Translations under genes and position numbers: made by a program
The notes under the pieces: model-generated
Told to the model about the DNA's origin: nothing
Database searches by the model: none
What the model saw: only the letters and a program-made list of their open reading frames with translations
Assembly (NCBI GenBank): GCA_031370485.1
Contig: JANMQK010000039.1
Coordinates: forward strand, 1 to 19,157
Origin: JANMQK01 sp031370485
GTDB lineage: Bacteria > Acidobacteriota > Polarisedimenticolia > Gp22-AA2
Length of the DNA stretch: 19,157 nucleotides
Direction: 5' to 3'
Part shown: piece by piece, positions 8,853 through 15,786 of the stretch
Position numbering within the stretch: the stretch's first letter is position 1
How the letters are laid out: each line of letters opens with the position of its first letter

Positions 8853-10705
8853 GACACCTCGGCCTGCGGGCGAAGCTTCTCGCCGGGATGTTCCTGATCA
8901 TCTGCACTTCGATCGGCCTGGTCGCCACCCAGGCCGTGCTGCTGTTCCGTGACGACAAGTCGTCCTACATCCTTGACCTCAGCGCCTCGCGCGCGGTCAA
9001 GATCGCCGACGAGATCCAGGCGAACGTCCGCCACCTGACCGAGAAGATGCGCATCTTCTCCGATGCCGTCCGGCTCCCGGTCCCGCCCGGCACCGACCGC
9101 GCCGCGCTCCTGAACTCCATGCTCCGGCAGTACCCCGAGTTCCTGCTATTCAGCACGCGGGACGACGGGGGAGGGTTGCGGAACGTCTTCCTGTCGCGGG
9201 CCCTCGCCGGCTTCGGCCTGACCGTTGAGCGGGTGCACGCCGCATACGGCCCGGACCGGGTCCCCTACGACACGCTGACTCTCGACCGGCCGATCATCGT
9301 GCGTCTCGGCCTGACGCAAAAACTGCCCACCTTCACCCTCGTTGTGCGGGGGACCCTGGGCGCGGACGGCGCGCAGGGGCCGGTCCTCGTCGCCGAGATT
9401 CCGCTCGAGCGGCTCTACGCCGCCGGCGCCGAGTCGCGCCTGTTCGAGATCTACCTGACCGCCGGCGCCGGCCGGCCGCTCGTCGCGGCCGCGGGCGGGG
9501 CCAAGGGTGCCGCGGAAGGATCGGCCGCCTCCGCCCAGACGTTTGCCGACCTCCTGCCGCAGAAGAGCACGACCGCCGGCGTCAGGGACTACGCCTCGCA
9601 TGGAGTGCCGATGCTGGCCGCCTACGCCCCGGTCGGTGACCTGGGGCTCTGGACCGTGGTGCAAATCCCCCGGGCGCGCGCTCTGGAGGCTTCGCGCCGG
9701 CTGGTAGCCCGGTCCCTGGCCATCGCCGGTTTCGTCTGCCTGGCTGCGCTCGCGATGGTCTCCCTCTACGCCCGATCGATGACCCGCTCGCTGACGGCGC
9801 TGACCCGGGCCACCGAGCAGATCGGGCAGGGGCAGTTCAACATCGAGGTGCCCTCGGGCGGGACGGACGAGATCGGAGCGCTGGCGATGCGCTTCAAGCG
9901 GATGACGGACGAGCTCTCCGCGCGCGAGAAAAAACTCCAGTCGGCGAACGCGCGCCTGATGGAGTCGGAAAAGATGACCGCCCTCGGCCAGCTCGGCGCG
10001 GGGATCGCCCACGAGGTCAAGAACCCCCTCACTTCGATCCGCGGCTACGCGCAGCTGGGTCTTCGCAAGGTCTCCTGGGACCATCCGCTGGCGGAATATT
10101 TCCGCACCATCGACAAGGAGACCGAGCGCGCGCTCGACATCCTGAAGAACCTCCTGCGCTTCTCGCGGCAGGAGACCGCCGAGATGAGCCGGATCGATCT
10201 GAATGCCGTGGTCACCGACACCGTGAAGCTCGCGGCCCACCAGCTGCTGATGAAGGAGATCACGCTGGACACCACGCTGTGCGAAGGGCCGCTCCCGGTG
10301 ATCGGCAACGCCAACCAGATGGAGCAGGTCCTCCTGAACCTGGTCATCAACGCCGGCGACGCCATGGAGGCGGGGGGCTCGGTCAGCGTGACGACCGAGC
10401 GCGCGGCCGAGGCGCACGCCAGGATCCTGGTGGCGGACACCGGCTGCGGGATCCCGGCCGCGGTGCTGCCCCGCATCTTCGATCCGTTCTTCACCACGAA
10501 GCCGGTGGGGAAGGGGACCGGCCTCGGGCTGTCGGTTTCGTACGGCATCGTCACGGAGCACAAGGGGGAGATCACGGTGGCCAGCGTCCCGGGGAAGGGG
10601 AGCACTTTCACTATCGTGATGCCGCTCGCCGAGGGGGCGGCCGCGGCCACGCCCGAGGCCGCGCCCGCGAAAGAGAAACGGACCCGGGTCATCAGCTTCC
10701 GCTGA
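8849..10705 (+). CDS. HAMP-containing sensor histidine kinase
   Basis: The protein is 618 residues. The start overlaps the previous stop as ATGA, with GGGGGA at 8840-8845. TM1 (about 10-32, LLAGMFLIICTSIGLVATQA) and TM2 (about 287-308) flank a roughly 250-residue extracytoplasmic sensor that I cannot assign to a family; a Cache-like fold is possible but not shown. HAMP follows (about 309-361), then HisKA with the phospho-acceptor in GIAHEVKNPLTSIRGYAQ (His388). The HATPase domain has N box LLNLVINAGDAM (Asn501), G1 ADTGCGIP, F box IFDPFFTTKP and G2 GKGTGLGLSV, so it should be catalytically complete. The H box resembles the NtrB/PilS/ZraS style. It is expected to autophosphorylate and pass phosphate to the response regulator 8 bp downstream. 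The Ala/Glu-rich C-terminal tail is low complexity. Confidence 0.95.
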   Translation: MRHLGLRAKLLAGMFLIICTSIGLVATQAVLLFRDDKSSYILDLSASRAVKIADEIQANVRHLTEKMRIFSDAVRLPVPPGTDRAALLNSMLRQYPEFLLFSTRDDGGGLRNVFLSRALAGFGLTVERVHAAYGPDRVPYDTLTLDRPIIVRLGLTQKLPTFTLVVRGTLGADGAQGPVLVAEIPLERLYAAGAESRLFEIYLTAGAGRPLVAAAGGAKGAAEGSAASAQTFADLLPQKSTTAGVRDYASHGVPMLAAYAPVGDLGLWTVVQIPRARALEASRRLVARSLAIAGFVCLAALAMVSLYARSMTRSLTALTRATEQIGQGQFNIEVPSGGTDEIGALAMRFKRMTDELSAREKKLQSANARLMESEKMTALGQLGAGIAHEVKNPLTSIRGYAQLGLRKVSWDHPLAEYFRTIDKETERALDILKNLLRFSRQETAEMSRIDLNAVVTDTVKLAAHQLLMKEITLDTTLCEGPLPVIGNANQMEQVLLNLVINAGDAMEAGGSVSVTTERAAEAHARILVADTGCGIPAAVLPRIFDPFFTTKPVGKGTGLGLSVSYGIVTEHKGEITVASVPGKGSTFTIVMPLAEGAAAATPEAAPAKEKRTRVISFR

Positions 10706-10713
10706 GGGGCGCC

Positions 10714-12756
10714 ATGAGAGCCTTCAACGTCCTGGTCATCGACGACGACCCCAGCATCCGGCACCTTCTCGAAAAGCTGCTCGCTGACAGGCCACGCTAC
10801 CGGGCGCTGATCGCGGGGAGCGGACAAGCGGCGCTGAAATGCCTGACGGAAGAACGGGTGGACGTCGTCCTGTCCGACATCTACATGCCCGGGTTCAGCG
10901 GTCTCGAGCTGCTGAAGGACATGCAGAGGGTCAACATCCGTCCCCAGATCGTCATCATGACCGCCAACGCCACCCCGGAAAACGTCGAGAGCGCCCGCGC
11001 CATCGGCGCCCGGAGCATGCTGATCAAGCCGTTCGACGATCTCACCGTCGTCGAGGACGAGATCGAGAAGGCGGTCCGCGAGGTCGAGGCCAGGGGAGAC
11101 GCTCCCGTTCCGCCGCCGATGCCGCGCCAGCCCGGGCCACCCGCGTTCGGCAACGCGCCGTCCGCGGTCCAGCCCTCGGCGCCCCGGCCGCCCGCGCCGC
11201 GCCCATCCGCGCCCGCGCCCTTGCCGCCCTGGTCGCCGAAGGAGATGGCCGCGGACGAGGTGGAATCTCCCCTGGACTCCGAATCTTCAGAGGCGGTCGA
11301 GATAGACGCTGACGCATCTCCTGCGGCCTGGACCGACCTTAGCCCCTCGGGAGAAGACGATGAGTCCCCGGCGTCGGCGCCGGAACCGGAGACGGCGGCC
11401 GCCGACGATCCCTTCCCGGCCGCCGATGGCGATTCCCTGGCCGCCGCCGACTCCGTCACGATCGTCGATGAGGAGGCGCCAGTCATGGAAGAAGAGGCGC
11501 CGGTCGAGGCTGGGCAGGTGGTGGTCGAAGATGAGCAGCCGGCGGCCGTCAAGGACGAGGGACCTGCCGAAGAGGTGAATTTCTCGATTGTGGATGAGGG
11601 GAGCCCGCCCGCTCTTCCTGATTTCGATGCCTGGAAGAGCGCTCCACCGACCGTCCCTGTCTCGATTGCCCCGGCCCCCCGCGAGCCGGCGCGCGCGATT
11701 GGGCCTGCGCCGGCGATCGAGGTGCCGCCCCGACCGGCGAGGACTCCCGGGCCGCAGGTCGTCGATCTCCTCATGCTTCCGATCGAGGTCGCTCCGGAGG
11801 AGTCCGGACGGCCCGGAGCGGCCTTCGACCAGCCGGATGCACCCGGGCCCGCCGCCCCCGGGCCGGCGCGGAAGCCGGCGTCGTCGCCAATCGATTTTTC
11901 CCCGGTCGAGGACACGAGGCAGGAGCCGGAGGCGACTTCGAACTCCTGGCTCGAGCCGCCGCCCGAAATCAAGGAGTGGGCCGAGCCGGCGGACGAGACC
12001 ACGGCATGGGCGGAGCCCGCGCCCGAAATCGCGGTCCGGCCCGATGTCAAGAAAGCACGCGTCCCCGCGGAGGGGCCGAAGAAGGTGGTGCCTGCGCCCC
12101 CCTCTCCCGCGGGCACGGCGGACATCCCTGAGGAGCTGGCCGAAATCCTCCGCATGGACATGATCCTCGACATCGAGAAAATGAAGATCCAGGTGCCGAT
12201 CATCTGCCTCCAGACCTGGGAGGAGGAGACAGCGGTCGCGTCGCTGCGCGCCGTCTCCGTCTCGATCAAGAGGGAGTTTCACTGCTGGTCGGCGGCAAGC
12301 GGGATCGTCAGGGATGGCGGCGCCCCCATGGGGGACGCCTACCGCGACCCGACCCGCGCCCTCGAGTTCATCAGGAGGCAGAAGCGCCGGGCGCTCTACT
12401 TCCTGGCGGACTTCCGTCACTACCTCGAGGATCCGGCGGTCGTCCGGGTGCTCAGGGAGATGGTCATGGCGAGGGAGACCGTCTTGGCGATGCTCGTGCT
12501 GACGGCGCCCCGGCTCACGATCCCCCCCGAGCTGGCGCGCGTGACCGCGGCCTTCGAGTGGCCCGCCTTCGACGGCGACGTCCTGCGGGCGATATTCGAC
12601 GAGATCAGGAAAGAGATCGAGGCCTCGTCGGGCAGGAGGATACAAGTCGACCCCGAGGAATCGGAGGCGCTCTTGAGCGTGATGGTCGAGATGCCCCTGG
12701 CCCGCGCCCGGTTCGAGATCAGCCGCGCCCTGACGGCGCTCATGAATCGCGCCTGA
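10714..12756 (+). CDS. Response regulator: receiver, long disordered linker, Ycf46-N-like C-terminal domain
   Basis: The protein is 680 residues. The ATG at 10714 is preceded by GAGGGGC and lies 8 bp after the kinase stop; an in-frame upstream extension is kinase-gene shadow. The receiver (1-122) has all key residues: acidic D10-D12, phospho-Asp55 in VVLSDIYMPG, Thr83 and Lys105. Residues about 125-469 form a Pro/Ala/Asp/Glu-rich, probably disordered linker with a 10-residue triplicate at 412-441. The C-terminal domain (about 473-680) has PIICLQTWEEETAV (W502-E505), FHCWSAASGI, DPTRALEFI (from 545), FLADFRHYLEDP (563-574), PPELARV and a final ARARFEISRAL helix. This order matches, from memory, the N-terminal domain of Ycf46-type AAA ATPases. 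No Walker motifs follow, and the protein stops where the ATPase core would begin. There is no DNA-binding domain, so output is probably through protein interaction. Confidence 0.9.
   Translation: MRAFNVLVIDDDPSIRHLLEKLLADRPRYRALIAGSGQAALKCLTEERVDVVLSDIYMPGFSGLELLKDMQRVNIRPQIVIMTANATPENVESARAIGARSMLIKPFDDLTVVEDEIEKAVREVEARGDAPVPPPMPRQPGPPAFGNAPSAVQPSAPRPPAPRPSAPAPLPPWSPKEMAADEVESPLDSESSEAVEIDADASPAAWTDLSPSGEDDESPASAPEPETAAADDPFPAADGDSLAAADSVTIVDEEAPVMEEEAPVEAGQVVVEDEQPAAVKDEGPAEEVNFSIVDEGSPPALPDFDAWKSAPPTVPVSIAPAPREPARAIGPAPAIEVPPRPARTPGPQVVDLLMLPIEVAPEESGRPGAAFDQPDAPGPAAPGPARKPASSPIDFSPVEDTRQEPEATSNSWLEPPPEIKEWAEPADETTAWAEPAPEIAVRPDVKKARVPAEGPKKVVPAPPSPAGTADIPEELAEILRMDMILDIEKMKIQVPIICLQTWEEETAVASLRAVSVSIKREFHCWSAASGIVRDGGAPMGDAYRDPTRALEFIRRQKRRALYFLADFRHYLEDPAVVRVLREMVMARETVLAMLVLTAPRLTIPPELARVTAAFEWPAFDGDVLRAIFDEIRKEIEASSGRRIQVDPEESEALLSVMVEMPLARARFEISRALTALMNRA
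11947..12036 (+). repeat. Three tandem 30-bp units (10-residue W-x-E-P motif)
   Basis: Three consecutive 10-codon units start at 11947, 11977 and 12007. They encode WLEPPPEIKE, WAEPADETTA and WAEPAPEIAV (residues 412-441 of the response regulator). The Trp, Glu and Pro positions are invariant inside a linker otherwise poor in aromatics, which suggests a repeated linear binding motif rather than random low complexity. Confidence 0.85.
12121..12753 (+). other. Ycf46 N-terminal-like domain without AAA core
   Basis: This is residues 470-680 of the response regulator. The identification rests on motif order remembered from the Ycf46 family: an apolar strand then a TWEEE-like segment, an F/V-x-W-S strand, DP-x2-ALEFI, an F-L-x-DF-x2-YL-x-DP segment, a hydrophobic strand ending TIPPELAR, and a final Glu/Ala helix. 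In Ycf46 proteins these precede a P-loop ATPase. Here the stop codon at 12754 falls at that boundary and the next 195 bp are non-coding, so a simple frameshift does not explain the missing ATPase. Confidence 0.7.
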
Positions 12757-12819
12757 CATTACGGTCCTGCGCACCCCTCACTTTCGAAAGAGTAACAGCA
12801 CAGCGCTGGAATCCTGACG

Positions 12820-12834
12820 TGGCGGGTCTTTCGC
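12820..12834 (+). promoter_or_regulatory. Candidate sigma-54 promoter element
   Basis: TGGCGGGTCTTTCGC has the GG-N10-GC spacing of the -24/-12 class, with mismatches to the usual TGGCAC-N5-TTGC in three positions. It lies 117 bp before the PilX-like start. Pilin genes are sigma-54 controlled in several bacteria, which makes this plausible. No sigma-54 activator is encoded in the window, since the response regulator here lacks the AAA activator domain. Chance occurrence in GC-rich DNA cannot be excluded. Confidence 0.25.
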
Positions 12835-12940
12835 GTGTATGAATTTCTCAAAAGGCTAGCATGCGTCAGGCTGAAACTCTATATTAGCGATGGATACATC
12901 AAATAGGCGTCACGGTTCTTTCCGGGCGCGGCGCTTGAAA

Positions 12941-12947
12941 GAGGTGG
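12941..12947 (+). promoter_or_regulatory. Ribosome binding site of the PilX-like gene
   Basis: GAGGTGG lies 4 nt before the ATG at 12952 and fixes that start as the first gene of the operon. Confidence 0.75.
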
Positions 12948-12951
12948 AACG

Positions 12952-14613
12952 ATGTCAGGTCGCGATCAAATGGAGAGGTTGGAAACGATACGCCAGGCCC
13001 ACAAGCAGGAGGGCTCGGCGTTCCTGATCGTGGTCCTGCTGACCCTGGTCGTGACGGCCCTCGGCACGGCCATGATCGTGATGAGCAACACGGACCACAT
13101 GATTGCCGCAAACGAGAGGGACTCCGAGAAGTCTCTGTTTTCCTCGAAGGCCGGTCTCGACTACGCCTATTACCTGTTCACCCAGGGGCTGATCACTCCG
13201 ACCGTCGCCGGCACGTCGTTCAACTCGTTCGCCTCGGCGGTGGCGACACCGCTCAACGGCCAGGCTTTCACCGGCAAGATCTTCAACGAGTCGGCGAAGG
13301 TCAGCCGGGGCCAGCTTTACAGGATTCAGTCGACCGGCACCTACGCCAAGGGCTCGCGGACGACCGAGATCGTCTTCGAGCTGATCCCCGAGTCGATGAA
13401 ATTCGGGTACATGGCGTTCAACAACGCCACGCTCCACAACCACAGCGGGCTGTCGGGGCCGACGTTCAAGATCGAGACGACCATTTTCTCGAACGACACC
13501 GTGTCGCTTCCCACCGACATCACGGTCGACGGGTCGATCGTCGCCGCGGGGGACGTGTCGATATCGAGCGGCGTGACGCTGACGCGCGACGTCTTCGCCC
13601 ACTCGGTCAGCAACAGCGGCACGATCAATGGAAACGTCAAGCGGGTGACCGCCGTCCAGGCGCTCCCGAGCAGCGCCGTGTCCTACGACCGGATAGACAA
13701 CCTTGGGAACAAGTACAACTGGTACAACGGTAACAGCACCCCGGGCACCGCGAACGGGACCATCCTGGGAACGAATACGGCCTACACCATCGCGAACGGT
13801 GACGCCTTCAACTACACGATATTCCGCCAGGACGGTTCGCTCATCAGCAGCCCGAACGTCAACGTGACCAAGTACGTGGCGCCGCCCCTCCTGGACTACG
13901 CGGCGATGAAGGCCGAGGCCGACAAGTACGAGCCGACCTACTTCACGTCATCGCTACTGGCGTACCAGTACCTCGCGGCCCACAAGGTCACCGAGGTCAT
14001 TGGCGGCAAGACCCTCACGACGATCAAGGTCGGGACGGACGTCTTCCCGGAATTCCTGTACATCGTCGGGAACTTCAACGTGACGCTCACACCGGGCACC
14101 GCGGACGACCTGGCGCAGGGGAAATTCAACGCCGACGGCATCAACATCGAAGGGGGGATGTACGTCAGCGGGGACTGGTCGTTCCACGGCCCAACCTACA
14201 ACGCGGCGACGACCCCCGCGCCCCCGGACTATTACCAGCTCCGCATCAACGCGCTGCCGTACTGCCTGCCGGCCGTCATGGCCTACAACCAGCCGGCCAC
14301 CGGCACGATCGCGACCTGGACGCCGCTGGACACCCCGGCAATGGGTGGAGGGTCGTCGATCGGCATGTCTTCGGGAGGAGGCGGCGAGGGGTTCAGCTAC
14401 TTCCGCGGAGCGCTCCTCTCCCAGAACGACGTGCATCTGCACCACACCTCGTCCTCGACCGAGCTGATCCGGATGATCGGCGCCGAGCTGGCCTGGACAA
14501 TCCACAACTGTGACTGGTTCTACTTCACCTACGACCCGGCCGTGCGCTGCACGACGTTCATGGTCAGCAGCGAGGGAACGCCTCAAGTTGTGTCCTATCA
14601 GGAGGTCCGCTGA
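12952..14613 (+). CDS. Enlarged PilX-like pilus assembly protein
   Basis: The protein is 553 residues, with a good GAGGTGG site before the ATG. The N-terminus (about 18-65) has the PilX/PilX_N pattern: a short cytoplasmic stretch, then EGSAFLIVVLLTLVVTAL forming the membrane helix, then NERDSEKSLFSSKAGLDYA, matching the helical region normally written AxxAAEAGLE. There is no classical prepilin Glu5. PilX proteins are usually under about 200 residues, so most of this one is extra. Residues about 180-225 (VDGSIVAAGDVSISSGVTL, then NSGTINGNV) look like short beta-helical, bactofilin-like turns. The C-terminal third has a Gly/Ser-rich loop (GGGSSIGMSSGGGGEGF) followed by FRGALLSQNDVHLHH and a hydrophobic end with two cysteines. 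It is first in a tightly coupled operon with FimT/PilV/PilW-like genes and is probably a minor or tip component of a type IV pilus-like fibre. Confidence 0.8.
   Translation: MSGRDQMERLETIRQAHKQEGSAFLIVVLLTLVVTALGTAMIVMSNTDHMIAANERDSEKSLFSSKAGLDYAYYLFTQGLITPTVAGTSFNSFASAVATPLNGQAFTGKIFNESAKVSRGQLYRIQSTGTYAKGSRTTEIVFELIPESMKFGYMAFNNATLHNHSGLSGPTFKIETTIFSNDTVSLPTDITVDGSIVAAGDVSISSGVTLTRDVFAHSVSNSGTINGNVKRVTAVQALPSSAVSYDRIDNLGNKYNWYNGNSTPGTANGTILGTNTAYTIANGDAFNYTIFRQDGSLISSPNVNVTKYVAPPLLDYAAMKAEADKYEPTYFTSSLLAYQYLAAHKVTEVIGGKTLTTIKVGTDVFPEFLYIVGNFNVTLTPGTADDLAQGKFNADGINIEGGMYVSGDWSFHGPTYNAATTPAPPDYYQLRINALPYCLPAVMAYNQPATGTIATWTPLDTPAMGGGSSIGMSSGGGGEGFSYFRGALLSQNDVHLHHTSSSTELIRMIGAELAWTIHNCDWFYFTYDPAVRCTTFMVSSEGTPQVVSYQEVR
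14601..14606 (+). promoter_or_regulatory. Ribosome binding site inside the end of the PilX-like gene
   Basis: GGAGGT lies 6 nt before the ATG at 14613, which overlaps the upstream TGA by one base (TGATG). It is a strong Shine-Dalgarno sequence and supports the small downstream gene as real and translationally coupled. Confidence 0.85.
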
Positions 14614-15170
14614 TGCCGACCGTCAACCAGCGCCCGCCCCGTCCCGGAAGCGCCGTTCGTCCCCAGGGCCAGCGCGGGTATTCGGCGAGGCCGGGTGGCG
14701 AGAGCGGCGGCCCCGGGCTGAAGCTGGCGGTCGCGGGCACTCTCCTGGCGATGGCCGCGCTCGGCTACTCCTTCTGGGCGCGGGAGCCGGAGCAGGACCC
14801 TAACTTCGTGCGGGCCCGAGACGCCGTGGCGACCTACGAGCTCGGAAAGGACGAGGACGCCCGCAACTACGACGACCCGGTCTATCCCGAGGCGCTCACA
14901 ACGCTGGCACGGGTCGCGCCGGACTCGATCTCGGCGCAGCCCGCGGAGCAGCTCGCCGTCCGCATCCGCCAGTCGGTCGACCTGTTTCACCAGCGGCTGA
15001 AGGCCGGGCGGGATGACATGGCGGAGCGCGAGAGGAAAGTGAAGATGCGGTTCGAGGCCGACATGATGGCAAACACCCGGGCGCGCCTGACCCCCGACAA
15101 CGGCTCGCCGGAGTGCAAGGACGAGGAAGAGGGGCACGCCCACTCGCACAAGGATGGCCATGGGCACTGA
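14613..15170 (+). CDS. Unrecognised one-TM protein with His-rich tail in the minor-pilin operon
   Basis: The protein is 185 residues and I do not recognise the family. The start is supported by GGAGGT 6 nt upstream and a TGATG overlap with the previous gene. An Arg/Pro/Gly-rich basic N-terminus (1-35) precedes one membrane helix (about 36-57, LKLAVAGTLLAMAALGYSFW), predicting cytoplasm-in, periplasm-out. The periplasmic part (about 60-165) is charged and probably helical, with QSVDLFHQRLKAG and DDMAERERKVKMRFEADMM. The tail EEEGHAHSHKDGHGH contains five His plus acidic residues and could bind Zn, Ni or Cu, with one nearby Cys (PECKDE). Its place between PilX-like and FimT-like genes suggests a pilus assembly or scaffold role, perhaps PilN/PilO/PilP-like in topology, but no homology is shown. 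Confidence 0.8.
   Translation: MPTVNQRPPRPGSAVRPQGQRGYSARPGGESGGPGLKLAVAGTLLAMAALGYSFWAREPEQDPNFVRARDAVATYELGKDEDARNYDDPVYPEALTTLARVAPDSISAQPAEQLAVRIRQSVDLFHQRLKAGRDDMAERERKVKMRFEADMMANTRARLTPDNGSPECKDEEEGHAHSHKDGHGH
15150..15153 (+). promoter_or_regulatory. Ribosome binding site that decides the FimT-like start
   Basis: AAGG directly abuts the first in-frame ATG (15154), leaving no spacer, but lies 6 nt before the second ATG (15160). This favours 15160 as the start. Confidence 0.5.
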
Positions 15171-15786
15171 CCGGGACAGGCGGCGCGCCGGGTTTTCGCT
15201 GGTGGAAATGCTTGTCGTCATCGCCCTGATGGGGATCGTGATCCTGATCGGCGGGTCCGAATGGATCGCCGCGCGCAAGAAGAGCAACTGTGTCGCGGCC
15301 GCGAAAACACTCAAGTCCTTCGCGCTGCAGGCACGGATGCTCTCGGTGTACCGGGGGATCACCCACTTCATCGTCCTCGATCCGGCCACGAACCAGGTGT
15401 CCATCTACCAGGACTCCGGCACCACGACCGGTGTGTGGGACAACGGAGACGCCCGCATCGCGGTGGAGTCCCTCCCGGGCTCGGCGCAGCTGGCGCTCCC
15501 GGCGTCCCCCTCGCCCCTGGCGAGCCCTCTCGGAGGGGGCAACTTGGCGAGCGCCTGGTCGGTGCCGCTCCCGGACACCTCGGGCAAATGGGGGACGACC
15601 CTGCGCGGCGTGCGGACGGTTTCGACCGGGCTGATCCAGAGTGTTGAGACGGCGCCGGCGGTGGTATCGAGCGGTGTCGTCGTGTTCTCCGACGCGGAGG
15701 GCAATACCTCGGCCGTCGGGATGCGCGGACAGACCGGCTCGGCGCGCGCCTTTCTCCTGTTGAACGGGACCTGGAGCGAGATATGA
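15160..15786 (+). CDS. FimT/GspH-type pseudopilin
   Basis: The protein is 208 residues from 15160, or 210 from the alternative ATG at 15154; the later start has the better ribosome-site spacing (AAGG at 15150-15153). The gene overlaps the upstream small gene by 11 nt. The N-terminus is a class III prepilin signal: basic leader RDRRRAG, cleavage before FSLVEMLVVIALMGIVILIG, with Glu at mature position 5. The rest is a pilin globular domain, starting with a helix (KTLKSFALQARMLSVYRG) and beta segments such as THFIVLDPATNQVSIY and GVVVFSDAEGNTSAVGMR, as in GspH/FimT proteins. A prepilin peptidase (not in the window) should process it. It is likely a minor pilin or initiator at the tip of a type IV pilus. 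Its stop overlaps the PilV-like start as ATGA. Confidence 0.88.
   Translation: MGTDRDRRRAGFSLVEMLVVIALMGIVILIGGSEWIAARKKSNCVAAAKTLKSFALQARMLSVYRGITHFIVLDPATNQVSIYQDSGTTTGVWDNGDARIAVESLPGSAQLALPASPSPLASPLGGGNLASAWSVPLPDTSGKWGTTLRGVRTVSTGLIQSVETAPAVVSSGVVVFSDAEGNTSAVGMRGQTGSARAFLLLNGTWSEI

Larger units (their letters stand above)
12757..12951 (+). promoter_or_regulatory. Intergenic region, probable promoter of the minor-pilin operon
   Basis: These 195 bp are the only sizeable non-coding stretch in the window and are visibly more AT-rich than the flanking genes (especially 12836-12905). The region contains the palindrome CTTTCGAAAG (12781-12790), the palindrome CAGCGCTG (12801-12808), a 7-bp inverted repeat CCTGACG / CGTCAGG (12813-12819 and 12864-12870), a sigma-54-like element (12820-12834), and TATATT (12880-12885). 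A weak sigma-70 pair CTGACG-18-TATGAA (12814-12843) is also possible. I see no hairpin followed by a T tract, so no intrinsic terminator is called for the upstream operon. Confidence 0.5.

Noticed and set aside
9146..10561. Minus-strand open frame of 471 codons across the kinase gene
   Set aside because: It is antisense to a complete histidine kinase with all catalytic motifs; its Arg/Asp/His-rich composition marks it as a shadow.
11287..12774. Minus-strand open frame of 495 codons across the regulator
   Set aside because: It is antisense to the linker and C-terminal domain; its Arg-rich low complexity reflects the biased codons of the Pro/Ala/Glu linker.
12781..12790. CTTTCGAAAG as an intrinsic terminator of the upstream operon
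   Set aside because: The stem is only five base pairs with no loop and is not followed by a T tract.
12767..12893. Possible c-di-GMP (GEMM) riboswitch before the pilin operon, because of TTCGAAAGAGT and a later CGATGG
   Set aside because: The conserved GACGCAAAGCC-type core and the second GC-rich helix are missing; the resemblance is limited to a short palindrome.
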